A stretch of 64,000 bases of DNA, from assembly GCA_963843465.1 (NCBI GenBank), contig CAWJKP010000007.1, positions 434,001 to 498,000 on the forward strand. The letters are read 5' to 3'. The translations under genes and the position numbers were made by a program. Below the pieces are notes generated by a model. That model searched no databases and had not been told where the DNA came from. It was given only the letters and a program-made list of their open reading frames with translations. The DNA comes from CAWJKP01 sp963843465. Lineage in GTDB: Bacteria; Planctomycetota; Planctomycetia; Pirellulales; Thermoguttaceae. How positions within the stretch are numbered: the first letter of the stretch is position 1; each line of letters begins with the position of its first letter. Positions 1-12,200 of this stretch are shown one piece after another.

Positions 1-1607
1 TGCCCCGGGCAACATCGTCACGCCGCCGGTGCTGGTGAGCCGCTTCCTGATCGTCGCCGAGAACGACCGCGCCGCCGAGTCGCGGCTCCGCGTGCTGAAC
101 GTGGACGGCGACCGCAGCCAGCCGCTTCAGGAGATCCGCTTGCAGGGCCACGTGGTCACGCCGCTGGTGGTGTCCGATCTCCGCGTGCTCGTGGTCACCG
201 ACACCGGCAGCCTCGGCGTGTTCAACGTCAGCGGCTCCGATCCCAAGCGACCGCTGGTGCGGGTGGGCGAAGGAGTTGCGGCCACCGACTCGGCGCCCTC
301 CGGCGGCGGGCCCGGGAGCCTGGTCCGCTTTCCCTTCCTGCTCGGCGCCCAAGTGCTGATGGCCGACAGCCAATTGACCCGCTACGACGTGCAGTCGTCC
401 CGCGGCCGGTTGCAGCCGACGGGCATCCAGGACGAGGCCTCGACGACGCTCCAGCCGCTGGTGGCGATCGGCCAGACCGTCTTCCACGTGCGGCGCAGGG
501 ACGGCATGTCCGGCGTGCTGGTCAGCGCCTTGGCCGCGGAGGACAAAGCCTACTGGGAAACGGGCCTGGCCAATCTCCTGGTGGGCGAGCCGATCCTCGA
601 CCCGACAAGCCGGCAGATCACCGCGGTTACTGCCGCGGGGAGCTGCTTCCGGCTCGACGACGCCGCCCTGAAGGATGGGAGAATAATCGACCAGCCGGCG
701 GCCGTACTGCTGAGGGCCGAGGTCCGCCAGCCGGTCAGCGACGTGGTGCGGCTGGACGGCGGCCTGCTGGCGCTGGCCGCGAGAAAGGGGTCGGCAGTCT
801 TTGTTCTCGCTAAGGATTCTGCTTCGACCGTGGTTTCCGACCCAACCAAGACTCCCGACCCCTTTATCAGGCTGGCGCTGCCCGATCCGTTGGCCTGTCG
901 CCCGGTGAATTTCGCCGGAGGGCTCCTGGCCCCAACCAAGGCCGGGCAGGTCTTGCTCCTGGACCCGGCATCGGGCGCCAGCCGGGCCGAGCCCTTCCAG
1001 CCGCGGCTGGAAAGCGGCGTATCGTTGGCCTGGCGGGAGCCGGCCGTGCTCGGCCCCGACGAGTTCGCCGTGACCGACGGCCGGACGAACCTCTATCGCG
1101 TGACGATCCAGGCGCTGCCCAAGCCCAACCTGGCGGTCGCCGACAGGGCGACGACGCCGGAACCGATCGTCGCGCCGCTGGCGGCCGTCGGCCACGTGGT
1201 CTACGCCGCGGACGCCCATACGCTTGTGGCCTACGAGCTTCCCAAGCTGTCCCGCGGCAAGCGGTGGCCGTTGAGTGGCCGCTCGGTTTGGGGGCCGCGA
1301 CGGATCGGCCAGCGGGTATTGTTGGCCACCGACGACGACCAGCTCTACTGCCTCACGGCCGATGAGAAGCTCCTCTGGCAGGTTCCGCTAGCCCACGGCC
1401 CGTTGGCCGGCGCCGGCGGAGTCGGGCGGGCGATACGTCTTGGCCTCCGTTGCGGGCACGGTGTGGACGATCGATGCGCAATCGGGCAAAGAAGCGGCCG
1501 TCGAGGACCTGGGATGCCCCCTGGGCTGCGGCCCGGTCCTCTACGGCGACCAGCTCTTGCTGGCCGGCCGCGACGGCACGTTGTATCTGGTAGGGAAACC
1601 GAAGTAA
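1..1607 (+). CDS. PQQ-like beta-propeller repeat protein (5' partial, one frameshift)
   Basis: The reading frame is already open at the first base, so the N-terminus lies outside the window. The protein is a chain of propeller-like blades, seen as repeated short stretches such as TVWTIDAQSGKE and LLLAGRDGTLYLVG, as in PQQ-binding-like propellers. No enzymatic motif is visible, so a binding or scaffold role is inferred. The frame breaks near 1425. Before it the blades read in one frame; after it GRYVLASVAGTVWTID continues in another and stops at 1605-1607. It is followed by a hairpin repeat and then, in the same direction, by the solute-binding-like gene, suggesting a shared transcription unit. 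Confidence 0.7.
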
Positions 1608-1624
1608 CGAGTAGGCTAGCCGAT

Positions 1625-1724
1625 GTAGGGTGGGCTTTAGCCCGCCTTCACGTCATGGAATCGGGCAGTGCAAGGGACGCGAGGAGGCGGGAGGGTCGTG
1701 CTGGCGGGCTAAAGCCCACCCTAC
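1625..1724. repeat. Palindromic repeat, GTAGGGTGGGCTTTAG family
   Basis: Two perfect 22-base inverted arms (1625-1646 and 1703-1724) begin GTAGGGTGGG and end CCCACCCTAC, around a loop of about 56 bases. It is intergenic and could fold into a long hairpin downstream of the propeller gene. Confidence 0.85.
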
Positions 1725-1854
1725 GCCTTCAATGCAATGAGCCAACGGAGGCGTTGTGTTGTGGACGACATCGTGATTCGCCAGGTGGGGTTCAAGTTCG
1801 GGCGTCGGTTGGACGTGTTCCATGTGCAGCGAATAGTTTGAGCATTGCCAAGCC

Positions 1855-4456
1855 ATGCGAGACCCTAGCCTTCCACTTCGCATTGCCTTGGCCCTGACCG
1901 TCTGCCTTGCGGCCTGGTTGGCGGCCGTGGGGCGGGCGTCGGCCGCGGAGCCGCTCTATCAACTCGATCCCTACGACCAGATCACGCTGGACAAGGACAA
2001 CGACAACGCCGTGCTCAAGGTGCGGACGTTGGACCTGCCCGACCGCCAGGCACCCCAGCGGCCGGCCCCCGAAGAGAAGCTCAAGCTGCGGTTGTTGGAC
2101 CGGCCCGAAAAGGAGTTCGAGGTCCCATGGAAAGCGATTGTCAAGGTTAAGTTGTTCGAGCAGATGGTCTTGAGCGAGGCCAACCAACTGGTCAAGGCCG
2201 GCAAGTTCGACGAGGCCTACGACTATTTCGCCTTCCTCCAGGAAAAGTATGCCAAGATGCCGGGACTGGAGCCGGCGCTGGAGAGTTTTCTCTTCGAGGA
2301 GGCCAAGGCGCTGGCCCGGAAAGGCGAGTTCGACGCGGCGCTGGTCCGGCTGCGGGAGATCCACCACTTCGATCCCCAGCGGCCGGGACTCTCCGGCGCC
2401 CTGGGAGTGGTCACCGACAAGCTTTGCACGAAGTACCAGGCGGAGGAGAATTATGCGGCGATCCGCGGCTTGACGGCCGCCCTGGCAGCCATCGAGCCCC
2501 AGCATCCCGTGGTGGCGGTCTGGCAATCGCGGCTGAAGGAGCAAGCCGCCGCGCTGGCCGTCGAGGCCCGCAAGGCCCTGGACGAGGGCCGCCTGCGCGA
2601 CGCCGATCGGTCGGGCCGGAAACTGGTCGAGGTCTGGCCGGCAACACCCGGCGCCAAGGAGCTTCTGGTCGCGATCACGGCCAAGTATCCCCGCGTGGTC
2701 GTGGGCGTGACCGAGCCTGCGTGGCCGCCGGGAAAAGAGGATTCACTTTACGTCGCCGGGAGCGACACCAGCCCGAAGCGCAAGCGAGGGTCGCAACCTG
2801 ATCCCTCGCTGGCGCTTCGGGCTAGTGTGGACACACCAATGGGAACGGTCCCCTTTTCCCGCGCCCGGCTCGCTGCAAAGCTGGGCGGCGCGGCGGAGCA
2901 GCCGGCTGATCTACCGCACGCTGATGGAGTTCCAAGGCCCTGGCAGCGACGGCGGCAAGTACCTCTGTCCGATGGGCGAGATGGAAGTCGAGGAGCTGGG
3001 GCTGCGGCTGCACTTCGAACTGAAACGCGGCCTGCGCTGGTCCAACGGGCCGGGCACGCTCAGCGGATACGACCTGTCGCGACGCCTGCTGGCCATGGCC
3101 GACCCGGGCGATCCGGCCTATCGCATCCAGTGGGCGGAGATCTTCGCCGGCGTGTCGGTCGACCGGGTCTATGGAGTCGAGATCGACTTGCGTCGTCCGC
3201 ACGTCCGGCCGGAAGCCCTCTTGCAGTGCGTGGTGGCGCCTTCCCGCGAGCCGGACTCGGACCTCGGCCAGGCAACCAACGGGCCCTACGTGCTCGACTA
3301 CCCTTGTGGTGCAGGCGTCCCGCCTGCATTGTTGCGGGCAGGCGAGACGCCTGCATTGTTGCGGGCAGGCGTCCCGCCTGCATTGTTGCGGGCAGGCGAG
3401 ACGCCTGCACCACAAAAAATGCAAGCCACCCGCGGCGCCCTGCTCGCCGGCGAAGCGGTCTACACGGCCAACGCGGCCTATTTCGCGGCCCGCCCGTCGC
3501 AGCCTAAGGAAATCGTCGAGCGCTATTTCCCTTCCGCCAGCGACGGGATCAAAGCCCTGCGACGGGGACAAATCGACGTGCTGGACCGGGTCAATCCCTG
3601 GGAAATTGGCAAGCTGGCGGCGATCCCCGGAGTGGTGGTCGAGCCCTATGCCGTGCCGCTGGTACACTGCCTCGTGCCGAACCTCGAGCGTCCGCTGGTC
3701 AGCAGCCGCACCTTCCGCCGGGCCCTGGTCTACGGCATCCATCGCAAGGCGATCCTCGACGCCATGACGGGCGGGAAACAGCAGCCGGGCTTCCAGCTCG
3801 CCAGCGGGCCGTTCTCGCCGGGCGTCTCCCGCGACGACCCCTTGGATTACGCCTACGACCACTCCATCGATCCCCGCCCCTACGATCCGCGGCTGGCCAT
3901 CGGCCTGGCCAAGGTGGCCTTCCGCGAGCTGGCCGAGGCGAAGAAGAAACAAGGGCAGACGCTCAAGAAGATGCCCTCGCTGGTGCTGGCCTACCCGGCT
4001 GACGCCATCGCCCGGCTCGCGGCCGGGGCGATCAAGAAGCATCTCGCCTTGGTGGGCATTCCCGTCAACCTCGAGGAGCTGCCGGCCGGCGTGCCCGCCC
4101 GGCTCAACGACAAGATCGACCTGCTCTATGCGGAGTTGGCCATGTGGGAGCCGGTGGTCGATGCGCGGCGGCTGTTGGACCGCGACGGGCTGGCGGGAAG
4201 CTGCAGCCCTTACATGAGCCTGGCCTTGAAGCAGTTGGAACAGGCGGCCGACTGGCCTGCGGTGGGACTGAAGCTTCGCCAGATCCACCAGTTGGCCCAT
4301 AGCGAGGTGGCCGTGGTGCCGCTCTGGCAGTTGACCGACTTCTTCGCCTACCGGCGGCGCCTGTCCGGCGTCGGCCCGCGTCCCGTGACGCTCTATCAGC
4401 GCGTCGAGTCCTGGAAGGTCCAGGTCCAAGATCCGACGGAGGAGGGGAAACCGTGA
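1855..4456 (+). CDS. Envelope protein: TPR-like N-terminal part plus SBP_bac_5-like part (frameshift, two repeat insertions)
   Basis: Starts with a signal peptide (LALTVCLAAWLAAVG, then ASAAE). Residues of about 90-270 are helical TPR-like repeats. The C-terminal half resembles the peptide/nickel ABC transporter solute-binding fold (VVVGVTEPAW, then RLIYRTLMEF, GLRWSNG, YDLSRRLLAM, GIKALRRGQIDVLDRV). No transporter permease is nearby, so transport is not shown. The frame changes between about 2830 and 2885. Two hairpin repeats are embedded: one at 2765-2828 and one at 3305-3415 that reads in frame as repeated AGVPPALLRAGETPA. Its stop overlaps the GTG of the next gene (GTGA), suggesting translational coupling. 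Confidence 0.6.
2765..2828. repeat. Palindromic repeat, ACACCAGCCCGAAGCG family, inside a gene
   Basis: Inverted arms 2765-2790 and 2803-2828 match at about 24 of 26 bases. It reads through the host gene as TSPKRKRGS and then LALRASVDT, and lies close to the point where the host gene changes frame. Confidence 0.8.
3305..3415. repeat. Palindromic repeat, GTGGTGCAGGCGTCCC family, four alternating units inside a gene
   Basis: Four GC-rich palindromic cores alternate as GCAGGCGTCCCGCCTGC and GCAGGCGAGACGCCTGC, joined by ATTGTTGCGG spacers and bounded by TTGTGGT at the left and ACCACAA at the right. It adds about 37 residues to the host protein without breaking the frame. Related copies lie at 30519 and 36957. 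Confidence 0.88.
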
Positions 4457-6042
4457 CGGGCATTTTTCGCGTCTCCCTCTTCCTCCGGGAGGGGGTAGGT
4501 AGGGTGGGACAAGCTCGCGCAAGCGAGCGCCGGCCCACCATTTCTTCGGGTTCTCGGTGGGCCGGCGGCCGCTACGGCGGCCTTGTCCCACCCTACATCC
4601 TACCTTGCGCATCCGGCGTGGCCGCCGGGGCTAACAGCCTGACAGCGCTCTCGGTCTTCGCCGCCGTTGTTCTCGCGACGCTCGCGGCGGTCGCCCCCGC
4701 GGCGGCCGAGTCTGCGGCTTCGGTCTGGGAGTTGACCCCGTACCAGGTGCAGGTCTGGATGGCAATGGACCGGGTTCCCGAGCTTACGCCGCTCCTGGCT
4801 GCCGACCTCCGCAGCGATCTGTCCCAGCGGCTGGATGTCACCGTGGGCGCGGTCTGGAATGCGTCCGTGGTCTCGGCTCCGGCGGCGATCGGCCGCCAGA
4901 TGTTGGCCGGCAACGACGCCCCGGCGGTGGAGAAGCTGCCGAAGAACATCGAGAAGCTCGACAAGCTGACGTTGCTGACGATTACCGCCTCGGCGGGCGG
5001 ATACCGGGTGCGGGCGCGGGAGCTGGATGTCCGCACGCGGACCTGGAACACGCCCGTGGTCCGGCCGGTGGGGCAAACGGCCGGATTGCTGGAGGCCTCC
5101 GAGCGGGCCGTGCGGGAGGCCTTCGCGCCCTTGGCGCTGATCGCCTCGGCCGACCGCAAGACGGCCCTGCTGCGGCTGCGGGCCTCGGCCTTGCCCCGCG
5201 ATCCCGGGGCCCTGGCCCCCGTCAGCCCCGGCAACGTCTTCCAGCCCGTGATCCGCAAGAACGACCACGAGGGCCGCTTGGCCGGCCTGGCCGCCATCCC
5301 CTTCACCTTCTTCGCCGTGGAAAAGATCTCCGATAAGGAAGTGCAGTGCGCGATCCATTCCGGCATGAGGAATCCGATGTCGGAGAAACGCCGCGGACGG
5401 ATCGAGCAGTTGGCCATCGGCATCATCCCGCCGCACCAACCGACCACGCTCACCCTCCAGTCGCGAGGCAATCCGCAGCAGGTGCTGGCCGGCTACAACG
5501 TCTACGTCTACAGTCCGCGCTCGGCCGCCGGCGAGTTGTTGGGCCGCAGCGACCGGCGAGGCAACCTGCTCGTGCCGCCGGCCAAGGAGCCGCTGCGGGT
5601 GTTGCTGGTCCGAAGCGGCGACCAGTCCCTGGCCCGGCTGCCGATCGTCCCCGGCCGCGCTCGGCAGATCACCGCGCCGATCCCCGACGACGACCAGCGC
5701 CTGGCGGCCGAAGGCTTCCTCAACGGCTGGCAGGAAGAACTGGTAGACCTGGTCACCCGGCGGGAAGTGCTCTTGATCCAGGCCCGGGCACGGCTGGAGG
5801 AAATGCGGCTGGACGAGGCGGCCAAACTGCTGGACCAGGTGCGATCGCTGAAGACTCGCGAGGTTTTCTCGCGGGAGCTGGCCGACGCGCAGCGAAGGAC
5901 CATTTCGCCGGACCCGGCCATTCAGCAGAAGATCGACGCGATGTTCGTCGAGACCCAGAAATTGCTCCAGCAGCATCTCGACCCGGCAGCCGTGGACAAG
6001 CTCGCCGACGCGCTCCGCGCGGCCCGGGCGCTGGAAAAGTAG
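4453..6042 (+). CDS. Hypothetical planctomycete envelope protein with a repeat inside its signal region
   Basis: I do not recognise the family. The GTG start overlaps the previous stop, so the two genes are probably co-translated. The first 40 codons include a complete hairpin repeat (4499-4596), read as VGQARASERRPTISS and on to GGLVPPY. A half-copy of the GTGGCCGCCGGGGCTAAC repeat follows, and only then comes a hydrophobic stretch (LSVFAAVVLATLAAVAPAAA) that looks like the original signal peptide. The body is soluble, about 450 residues, with a carboxypeptidase-regulatory-like beta stretch (YNVYVYSPRSAAGELLGRSD) and a helical C-terminus. The native start may be downstream, nearer 4620. Confidence 0.55.
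   Translation: MTGIFRVSLFLREGVGRVGQARASERRPTISSGSRWAGGRYGGLVPPYILPCASGVAAGANSLTALSVFAAVVLATLAAVAPAAAESAASVWELTPYQVQVWMAMDRVPELTPLLAADLRSDLSQRLDVTVGAVWNASVVSAPAAIGRQMLAGNDAPAVEKLPKNIEKLDKLTLLTITASAGGYRVRARELDVRTRTWNTPVVRPVGQTAGLLEASERAVREAFAPLALIASADRKTALLRLRASALPRDPGALAPVSPGNVFQPVIRKNDHEGRLAGLAAIPFTFFAVEKISDKEVQCAIHSGMRNPMSEKRRGRIEQLAIGIIPPHQPTTLTLQSRGNPQQVLAGYNVYVYSPRSAAGELLGRSDRRGNLLVPPAKEPLRVLLVRSGDQSLARLPIVPGRARQITAPIPDDDQRLAAEGFLNGWQEELVDLVTRREVLLIQARARLEEMRLDEAAKLLDQVRSLKTREVFSRELADAQRRTISPDPAIQQKIDAMFVETQKLLQQHLDPAAVDKLADALRAARALEK
4499..4596. repeat. Palindromic repeat, GTAGGGTGGGACAAGC family
   Basis: The outer arms GTAGGGTGGGACAAG and CTTGTCCCACCCTAC enclose an inner stem GCCGGCCCACC / GGTGGGCCGGC. 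It is nearly identical to the copy at 38287-38384 (both about 98 bases). Here it lies within the 5' coding part of a gene. Confidence 0.88.
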
Positions 6043-6114
6043 ATCGCAAAGTCAATCGGTCATTTGGGGGCGGCGGATGGACGTTGTAACGTTCAACAGA
6101 TAAGGAATCAACCG

Positions 6115-9100
6115 ATGCCTCGATACGCCGTGTTTTTCTCCCTGTTTGCCGTCAACTGGTGCCTGGCGGCTTCCTTGCGGGCTGCCGACATCGTGCTGGC
6201 GCACGACGGTCAATCGGACTACCGTATTGTGATCGCCGACGGCGCCTCCCCCTCGACGACGTACGCCGCCGCGGAGCTTCAGATGTTCTTCGCGCGGATC
6301 TCCGGCGCAAAGCTGCCGATCACGAGCGATCGCGAAGCGACGGCGGCCCACGAGATCATCCTGGGCCGAAGCAGCCGGCTGGAAAAGCTTGCCCTGGGAA
6401 TCGATTTCAAGCCGTTGGGTGACGAAGGATACGTGATTCGCACGGCGGGACCGCACCTGGTGATCGCGGGCGGCGCCTTGCGCGGCGTCCTGTACGGCGT
6501 GTACGGGCTGTTGGAGGACCATCTCGGCTGCCGCTGGTTTGCCCCGGGAGTGAGCCGTATCCCGAAGCAGAACCGCGTGGCGATCGGCCCGCTCAATGAA
6601 ACCAAGGTCCCCGTGTTCGAATATCGCGAGCCGTACGCCTTCGAGTGTCTCGACGGCGACTGGTGCGCCCGCAACCGGATGAACTCCAGCGGCGCGCGGC
6701 TGGAAGCCCGGCACGGGGGGAAGGTGGGCTTCGCCAAGGGTTTCTTCGTCCACACGTTTTGCCGCCTCGTGCCCCCGGAGAAGTACTTTGCCGCGCATCC
6801 GGAATACTTCTCGCTCGTGGGCGGCAAGCGGCAATCCGGCTACGCGCAGCTCTGTTGCACCAACGAAGAGGTGATTCGGCTCTGCACGGAAGAGATCCGC
6901 GCGGCGATGCGGGCCCAGCCCGGCGCCGCCGTGTTTTCCGTCTCGCAGAACGACACCGACAAGTCCTGCGAATGCCCTCGCTGTCAGGCCTTGGCGCAAC
7001 GAGAAGGAACTCAGGCCGCGCCGGTCTTGAATCTGGTGAATCGCGTCGCCGAGGCCGTGGAAAAGGAGTTTCCCGGCAAGGCCATCGAGACGCTGGCCTA
7101 TCATTGGACGCGCCGCGCGCCGAAACGGATGCGGCCGCGGCCGAACGTCATCGTCCGCCTCTCGTCGATCGAGTGCTGCTTCTCGCACCCGCTGGCCACG
7201 TGCGACGGCCCGGCCAATCGGGCGTTTTGCGAGGACCTTCGGGCCTGGTCGAAAGTCGCGCCGCGGCTGTGGGTCTGGGACTACGCGGTCGATTTCGACC
7301 ACTACCTGTTGCCGTTTCCCAATCAGCGGGTCCACAAGCCGAACACCCGCTTGTTCGTGGCCAACAACGTGAAAGGGGTTTTCGAGCAGGGCGCCCCAAG
7401 ACGCCGCACAGCTCGCTTGCGGCCTTGGGGGGTTACCTGACGGCCAAGCTCCTCTGGAACCCGGACTACGATGAAGCCAACGCGGTCAGCGAGTTCCTCG
7501 AAGCGTACTACGGCAAGGCGGCCCGGCCTGTCCGCGCGTATCTCGATCTCTTGCACGATCGCGCCGAGCGAGACAGCGCCCACGTGTTCGTCCATTGCAC
7601 GCCGGTCAACCCGTACCTCGACGGCGATTTTCTCCCCCGAGCGGACGCCTTGTGGGAAGAGGCTGAAAAGCTGACTGCCGACGAGCCTGCCGTTCTCCAG
7701 CGCGTGCAATTCTCGCGGATGTCGGTGGACTATGCCATTATGGAGCGTGCCCGGGCGCAGCGGGCGCGGGCTCCCGGTCTTGCCGAGCTCGCCGCCAGGC
7801 GCTTCGAGCCGTTCCTCGAAACGCTCGCCGCCAGCGGCATGACCCAACTGCGTGAAGGCCATGAGCTCAACGTGGACGACTACCGGTCCGGGTTGGCCGA
7901 GGTCCTTCTTCCCGAAACCGTCGAGGCAAGCCGCGATCATGCGGCAAGGAAGCCGGCCGCATTTCCCCAGCGCGAAATTCGCGTGGGGACCGCGAAGGGA
8001 GAAATCGTCGGCGCGGACCAGCGCGCGCTCCAGGAGGGCATCGATCGGATCGCGGACCGGGGCGGAGGCGCCGTGCGAATCGGCCCGGGACGCTATCTGC
8101 TCCGCAACGCCCTGGCGCTTCGCAATAATGTTCGCCTGATCGGCACTCCCGGAAAAACTATCCTGGCAAGCTGCGACGGCGCGAAGACCCGCCTGGCCCA
8201 GGATGCGGCCCCCGGCGATCGTCAAATCGTGGTGGCCGACGCAGCCGCGTTTCGCGTGGGCGACGGCGTGCAAATCAGGGACAGTCGCACTCAGTATAAT
8301 TTCACCGACAAACCCCTGACCCTGATCGAAAAGATCGGCGAGAAGACGTTCCGGCTGTCCGCGCCGCTGGGCCAGAATTACGCGGTGGCCCGCAACGCCG
8401 CCGTGGTCCTGGCGTTCCAGATGATCGGCGGCTATAACGTCGGCAACGCGACCATGGAGGGGCTCGTGTTCGAGGGAAACCGCCCTAAGACCGAGGCATT
8501 TGCCAGCAGCGGCGGCGTGGGGGCGGCTATTTACCTCTACGCCTGCGACCACGTAACCATCCGTAATTGCACCGTGCGGAATTACCGCGGCGACGGCGTC
8601 AGCTTTCAATGGGGCTGCCACGATGTGACGATCGAAGACTGCCGCGTGGAGAACTGCCTGGGCTTTGGCCTGCACCCCGGGAGCGATTCCCATGACTGCA
8701 TTGTCCGGCGAAACCGCTCGACGCACAATTCCGGCCCGGGAACGTTCGTTTGCGTCAACGTGAAACACGTGCTCTTCGAGAGGAACGACCTGCGCGACAA
8801 CCTTGGCCCCGGGATTTCCATCGGCTGCGGCGACACCGACAACCTGTTCCGCGAGAACAGCATCGTGGGAAACGGCCGGACCGGCGTTCTCTTCCGCGAT
8901 GACGGCCCGACGAAGGGGGCCCATCGCAACGTCCTGGAGAGAAACACGATCCTCGACAACGGCCTGTCGGAGAAAAGCGATAAGCCGCGCGGGTGCGTCA
9001 CGATCCTCGGCATCCACCACGGCCTGGTCTTCCGCGAGAATACGCTGGGCAATACGCAGCCCGGCGGACCCGTGGGGGTCGGCTTCCTCGGCGGCGGCGA

Positions 9101-9176
9101 CCCCAAAAACTTGACGGCCGAAGGGAATCATTATCTCAACCTCAAGCTGGAAACCGCGCCTGATCCTGCACGGTAA
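6115..9176 (+). CDS. DUF4838 protein with C-terminal right-handed beta-helix (one frameshift)
   Basis: A secreted protein with signal peptide YAVFFSLFAVNWCLAASLRA. Residues of about 30-420 resemble the DUF4838 family, related to the alpha-glucuronidase GH67 N-terminal and barrel regions (YAAAELQMFFARISGAKLPI; GVLYGVYGLLEDHLGCRWF; QNDTDKSCECPRCQ). The C-terminal 400 residues form a parallel beta-helix (HVTIRNCTVRNYRGDGVSF, HDVTIEDCRVENCLGFGL), the fold of many polysaccharide lyases. The frame changes at about 7395; one added base in the CCCC run gives the continuous GAPKTPHSSLAALGGYLTAK. It heads the glycan locus with the GH2 and GH172 genes. The substrate cannot be read from the sequence. Confidence 0.75.
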
Positions 9177-9236
9177 TCTAAGGAACTCGCTGTGAAAACC
9201 AGTCCCGCAACTTCACGCCGAAATGGAGAAACATCA

Positions 9237-12200
9237 ATGGTGCGGCAAATCAGATCGCTCTCGGCAGTGCTGATGACGGTGACCGCGTGTTCCTTGCCGG
9301 CGGGCTGGTCTGCCGCGGCGACCGAGGCCGTTTCTGCCGTACCGGCGGCTGCGGCGGTTGTTGGTCCCAAGGATGCTTCCTTCCCGGAGGTGCTCGCGGC
9401 GAAGTCGGGCACGGCCGTCTCGTTGGACGGCCCGTCATGGTTGCTCGCGACCGACTCAAAGAACGTCGGACGCGATCAGAAGTGGTGGGAGAAGCCGGCT
9501 GCCAACGCCAAGACAGCCAAGGTGCCCGGCATCATTCAGGAGACTTTCCCCACGTATCACGGAGTGGCCTGGTACTGGCGCGACTTCACGCCGCCGGGCA
9601 ACCCCCATGTGCAAGGCCGCTATCTGCTGCGGTTCTGGAACGTCGATTACCTGGCCGACGTTTGGGTGAACGGGGTCCACGCGGGTCAGCACGAAGGCGC
9701 CTGCGAGCCGCTGGTGCTCGACGTGACCGAGGCTGTCAGGCCGGAAGCCGCCAATCGAATCGCGGTACGAGTGCTCAATCCGACAAACGAGCCGATCGAC
9801 GGCATCAAGCTCTCCGAGACGGCACACACCGCCAAGACGGTTCCTTGGTCTCCCGGCCAGGGCGGCAACTGGGGCGGCATCACCGATTCCGTCGAGTTGC
9901 TCGTCAGCCCGGCGGTCCGCGTGGAGGACTTGTTCGTCCGCCCCAACCGGACCACCGGACAGATCCACGTCCAGGCCAATCTCCGCAACGCCGGCAAGCA
10001 GGCCGTCCGGGGGCGCATTGGGTTCACGGTTTCGCCGGCCACCAGCGGCGAAACTCTCGACGCCGTGGAACTTGCCCGTGAGCTGCCGTCCGGCGATACC
10101 TTGATCGACGCCGAGTTGAAAGTGGAGAATCCCCGCCTCTGGGAGCTCAACGATCCGTACCTGTATCGCGTAACGGCCCGGGTGACCGCTGACGCGACGG
10201 CGTCCTTCGACGAGCAGTCGACCCGCTGTGGATTCCGCGATTTTCGCTTCCAGAACGGCTATTTTCGCCTCAACGGCAAGCGGATCTTCCTGAAGAGCTC
10301 CCACAGCGGATGCGAAGTGCCGGCCGGCATGAACGTGGCCCCCGATCGCGACCTGCTCCGCAAAGACCTGTTGAACTGCAAGGTCATGGGAATGAACATG
10401 ATCCGGTCGTTCACCGGGTTGGCGTCCCGCTATCAGATCGATCTCTGCGATGAGATCGGTTTGCTGATGTATCAAGAGAATTATGCGAGCTGGTTCATGG
10501 GGCAATCGCCCCACATGATCGCGCGCTTCAACCGGTCGACCTTGGCGATGGTCAAACGCGACCGCAACCACCCGAGCATCGTGATCTGGGGTATCCTCAA
10601 CGAGAACGTCCGCCGATCCCGTCGTCAAGCAAGCCGTCGCGGTCCTGCCGCTGGTGCGCGGGCTTGACGACACGCGGGTGGTGCTGTTGAACAGCGGCGG
10701 GTGGGACCGCTCCGGGAAGGCGATCGCCAATCCGGGCACCAGCGAGTGGGAGAGCACGCTCTCCGACCAACATCCTTACCAGCCGCTGCCGCACAACTCC
10801 CGCGTCATCAACGTGCTGCGGACGCTGAGCGGCGGGGGCAAGCCCGTCTGGCTCTCGGAATACGGCATCGGCAGCGCCGTCGACCTGGCGCGGTTGACCC
10901 GCCATTACGAACAATGGGACAAGACTTCCTGCGAGGACGCCGTGATCTACCGCCGGTTCCTCGACCGGTTCATGGCCGATTGGCAGCGGTGGGACCTGGG
11001 CGACACGTTCGCCAACCCCGAAGACTACTTCCGGCAGTGCGTGGCTTGGATGGCCGGACTGCGCAAACTGGGCACCAATGCCATCCGGGCCAACCCGAAC
11101 GTCATCGGTCACAGCGTCACCGGCACGCAAGACCAGGGTCTCACCGGCGAAGGCTTGACTGCCAACGTCTTCCGCGAGCTCAAGCCGGGGGTGGTCGACG
11201 CCATGTTCGACGCCTTCGCCCCTCTGCGCTGGTGCCTGTTTGTGGAGCCGGTTCAAATCTATCGCGGCCGCAAGGCACGGCTGGAAGCCGTGTTGGCCAA
11301 TGAAGATATGCTTGCGCCCGGCGATTATCCCGTCCGGCTCCAGGTGGTCGGTCCCCGTAACGTAATGGTCTTCAACCGCACGATTACCATCAACATTCCC
11401 GATTCCAAGGCCAAACCTGAACCGCCTTTTGCGCGGCCCGCATTTGCCGAAGACGTACCGATCGATGGGCCCTCGGGCAAGTATCGGTTCCTGGCCACGT
11501 TCCAGAAGGGCGCGGCTGCGGCCGGCGGCGACGTCGAGTTTTACGTGGCCGACCCGGCGGAAATGCCCGCCGTGGAAACCGAAATCGTAGTATGGGGCGA
11601 AGACGCCGATCTTGCCAAATGGTTGAATGCGGCCGGCGTCAGAACGCGGACGTTCACTCCGGGCTTGCAGGGCTCGCGGGAGGTGATCCTGGTGGGCAAT
11701 CGCCCGGCCGTGGGCGAAACCGAGGCGTTCCGCGAGTTGGCTCGCCACATCGCCCGAGGATCCCAGGCGATTTTCCTTTGCCCTCAGGTCTTTCAGAAGG
11801 ACGGTAACCGAACGCGTTGGCTCCCGCTGGCCAACAAGGGCGACCTGATCGACCTGCCGGTTTGGGTTTACCACAAGGACGACTGGACGAAGAACCATCC
11901 GATTTTTGAGGGATTGCCGGCCGGCTGCATCATGGATCACACCTTCTATCGCGAAGTCACTTGCAATAACGCATGGTCCGGGCAGGATGCTCCTGCCGAG
12001 GTGGTTGCCGGCGCGATTAACGCGAGCTGCGGCTACAGCTCCGGCCTTACGATTGGGGTTTGGAATCTCGGCGCCGGCCAGTTCACGCTCAGCACGCTGC
12101 GGATTCGCGAGAACCTCGGCAGCGATCCGGTGGCGGAGCGGCTGATGCGCAACATGCTCCGTCACGCGGCACGCAACGCGGCCAAGCCCGCGGCCGATCT

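Noticed and set aside
3305..3415. Possible CRISPR-like array of four units
   Set aside because: The spacers are identical and the units are palindromic and in frame with a gene; the same repeat is dispersed elsewhere.
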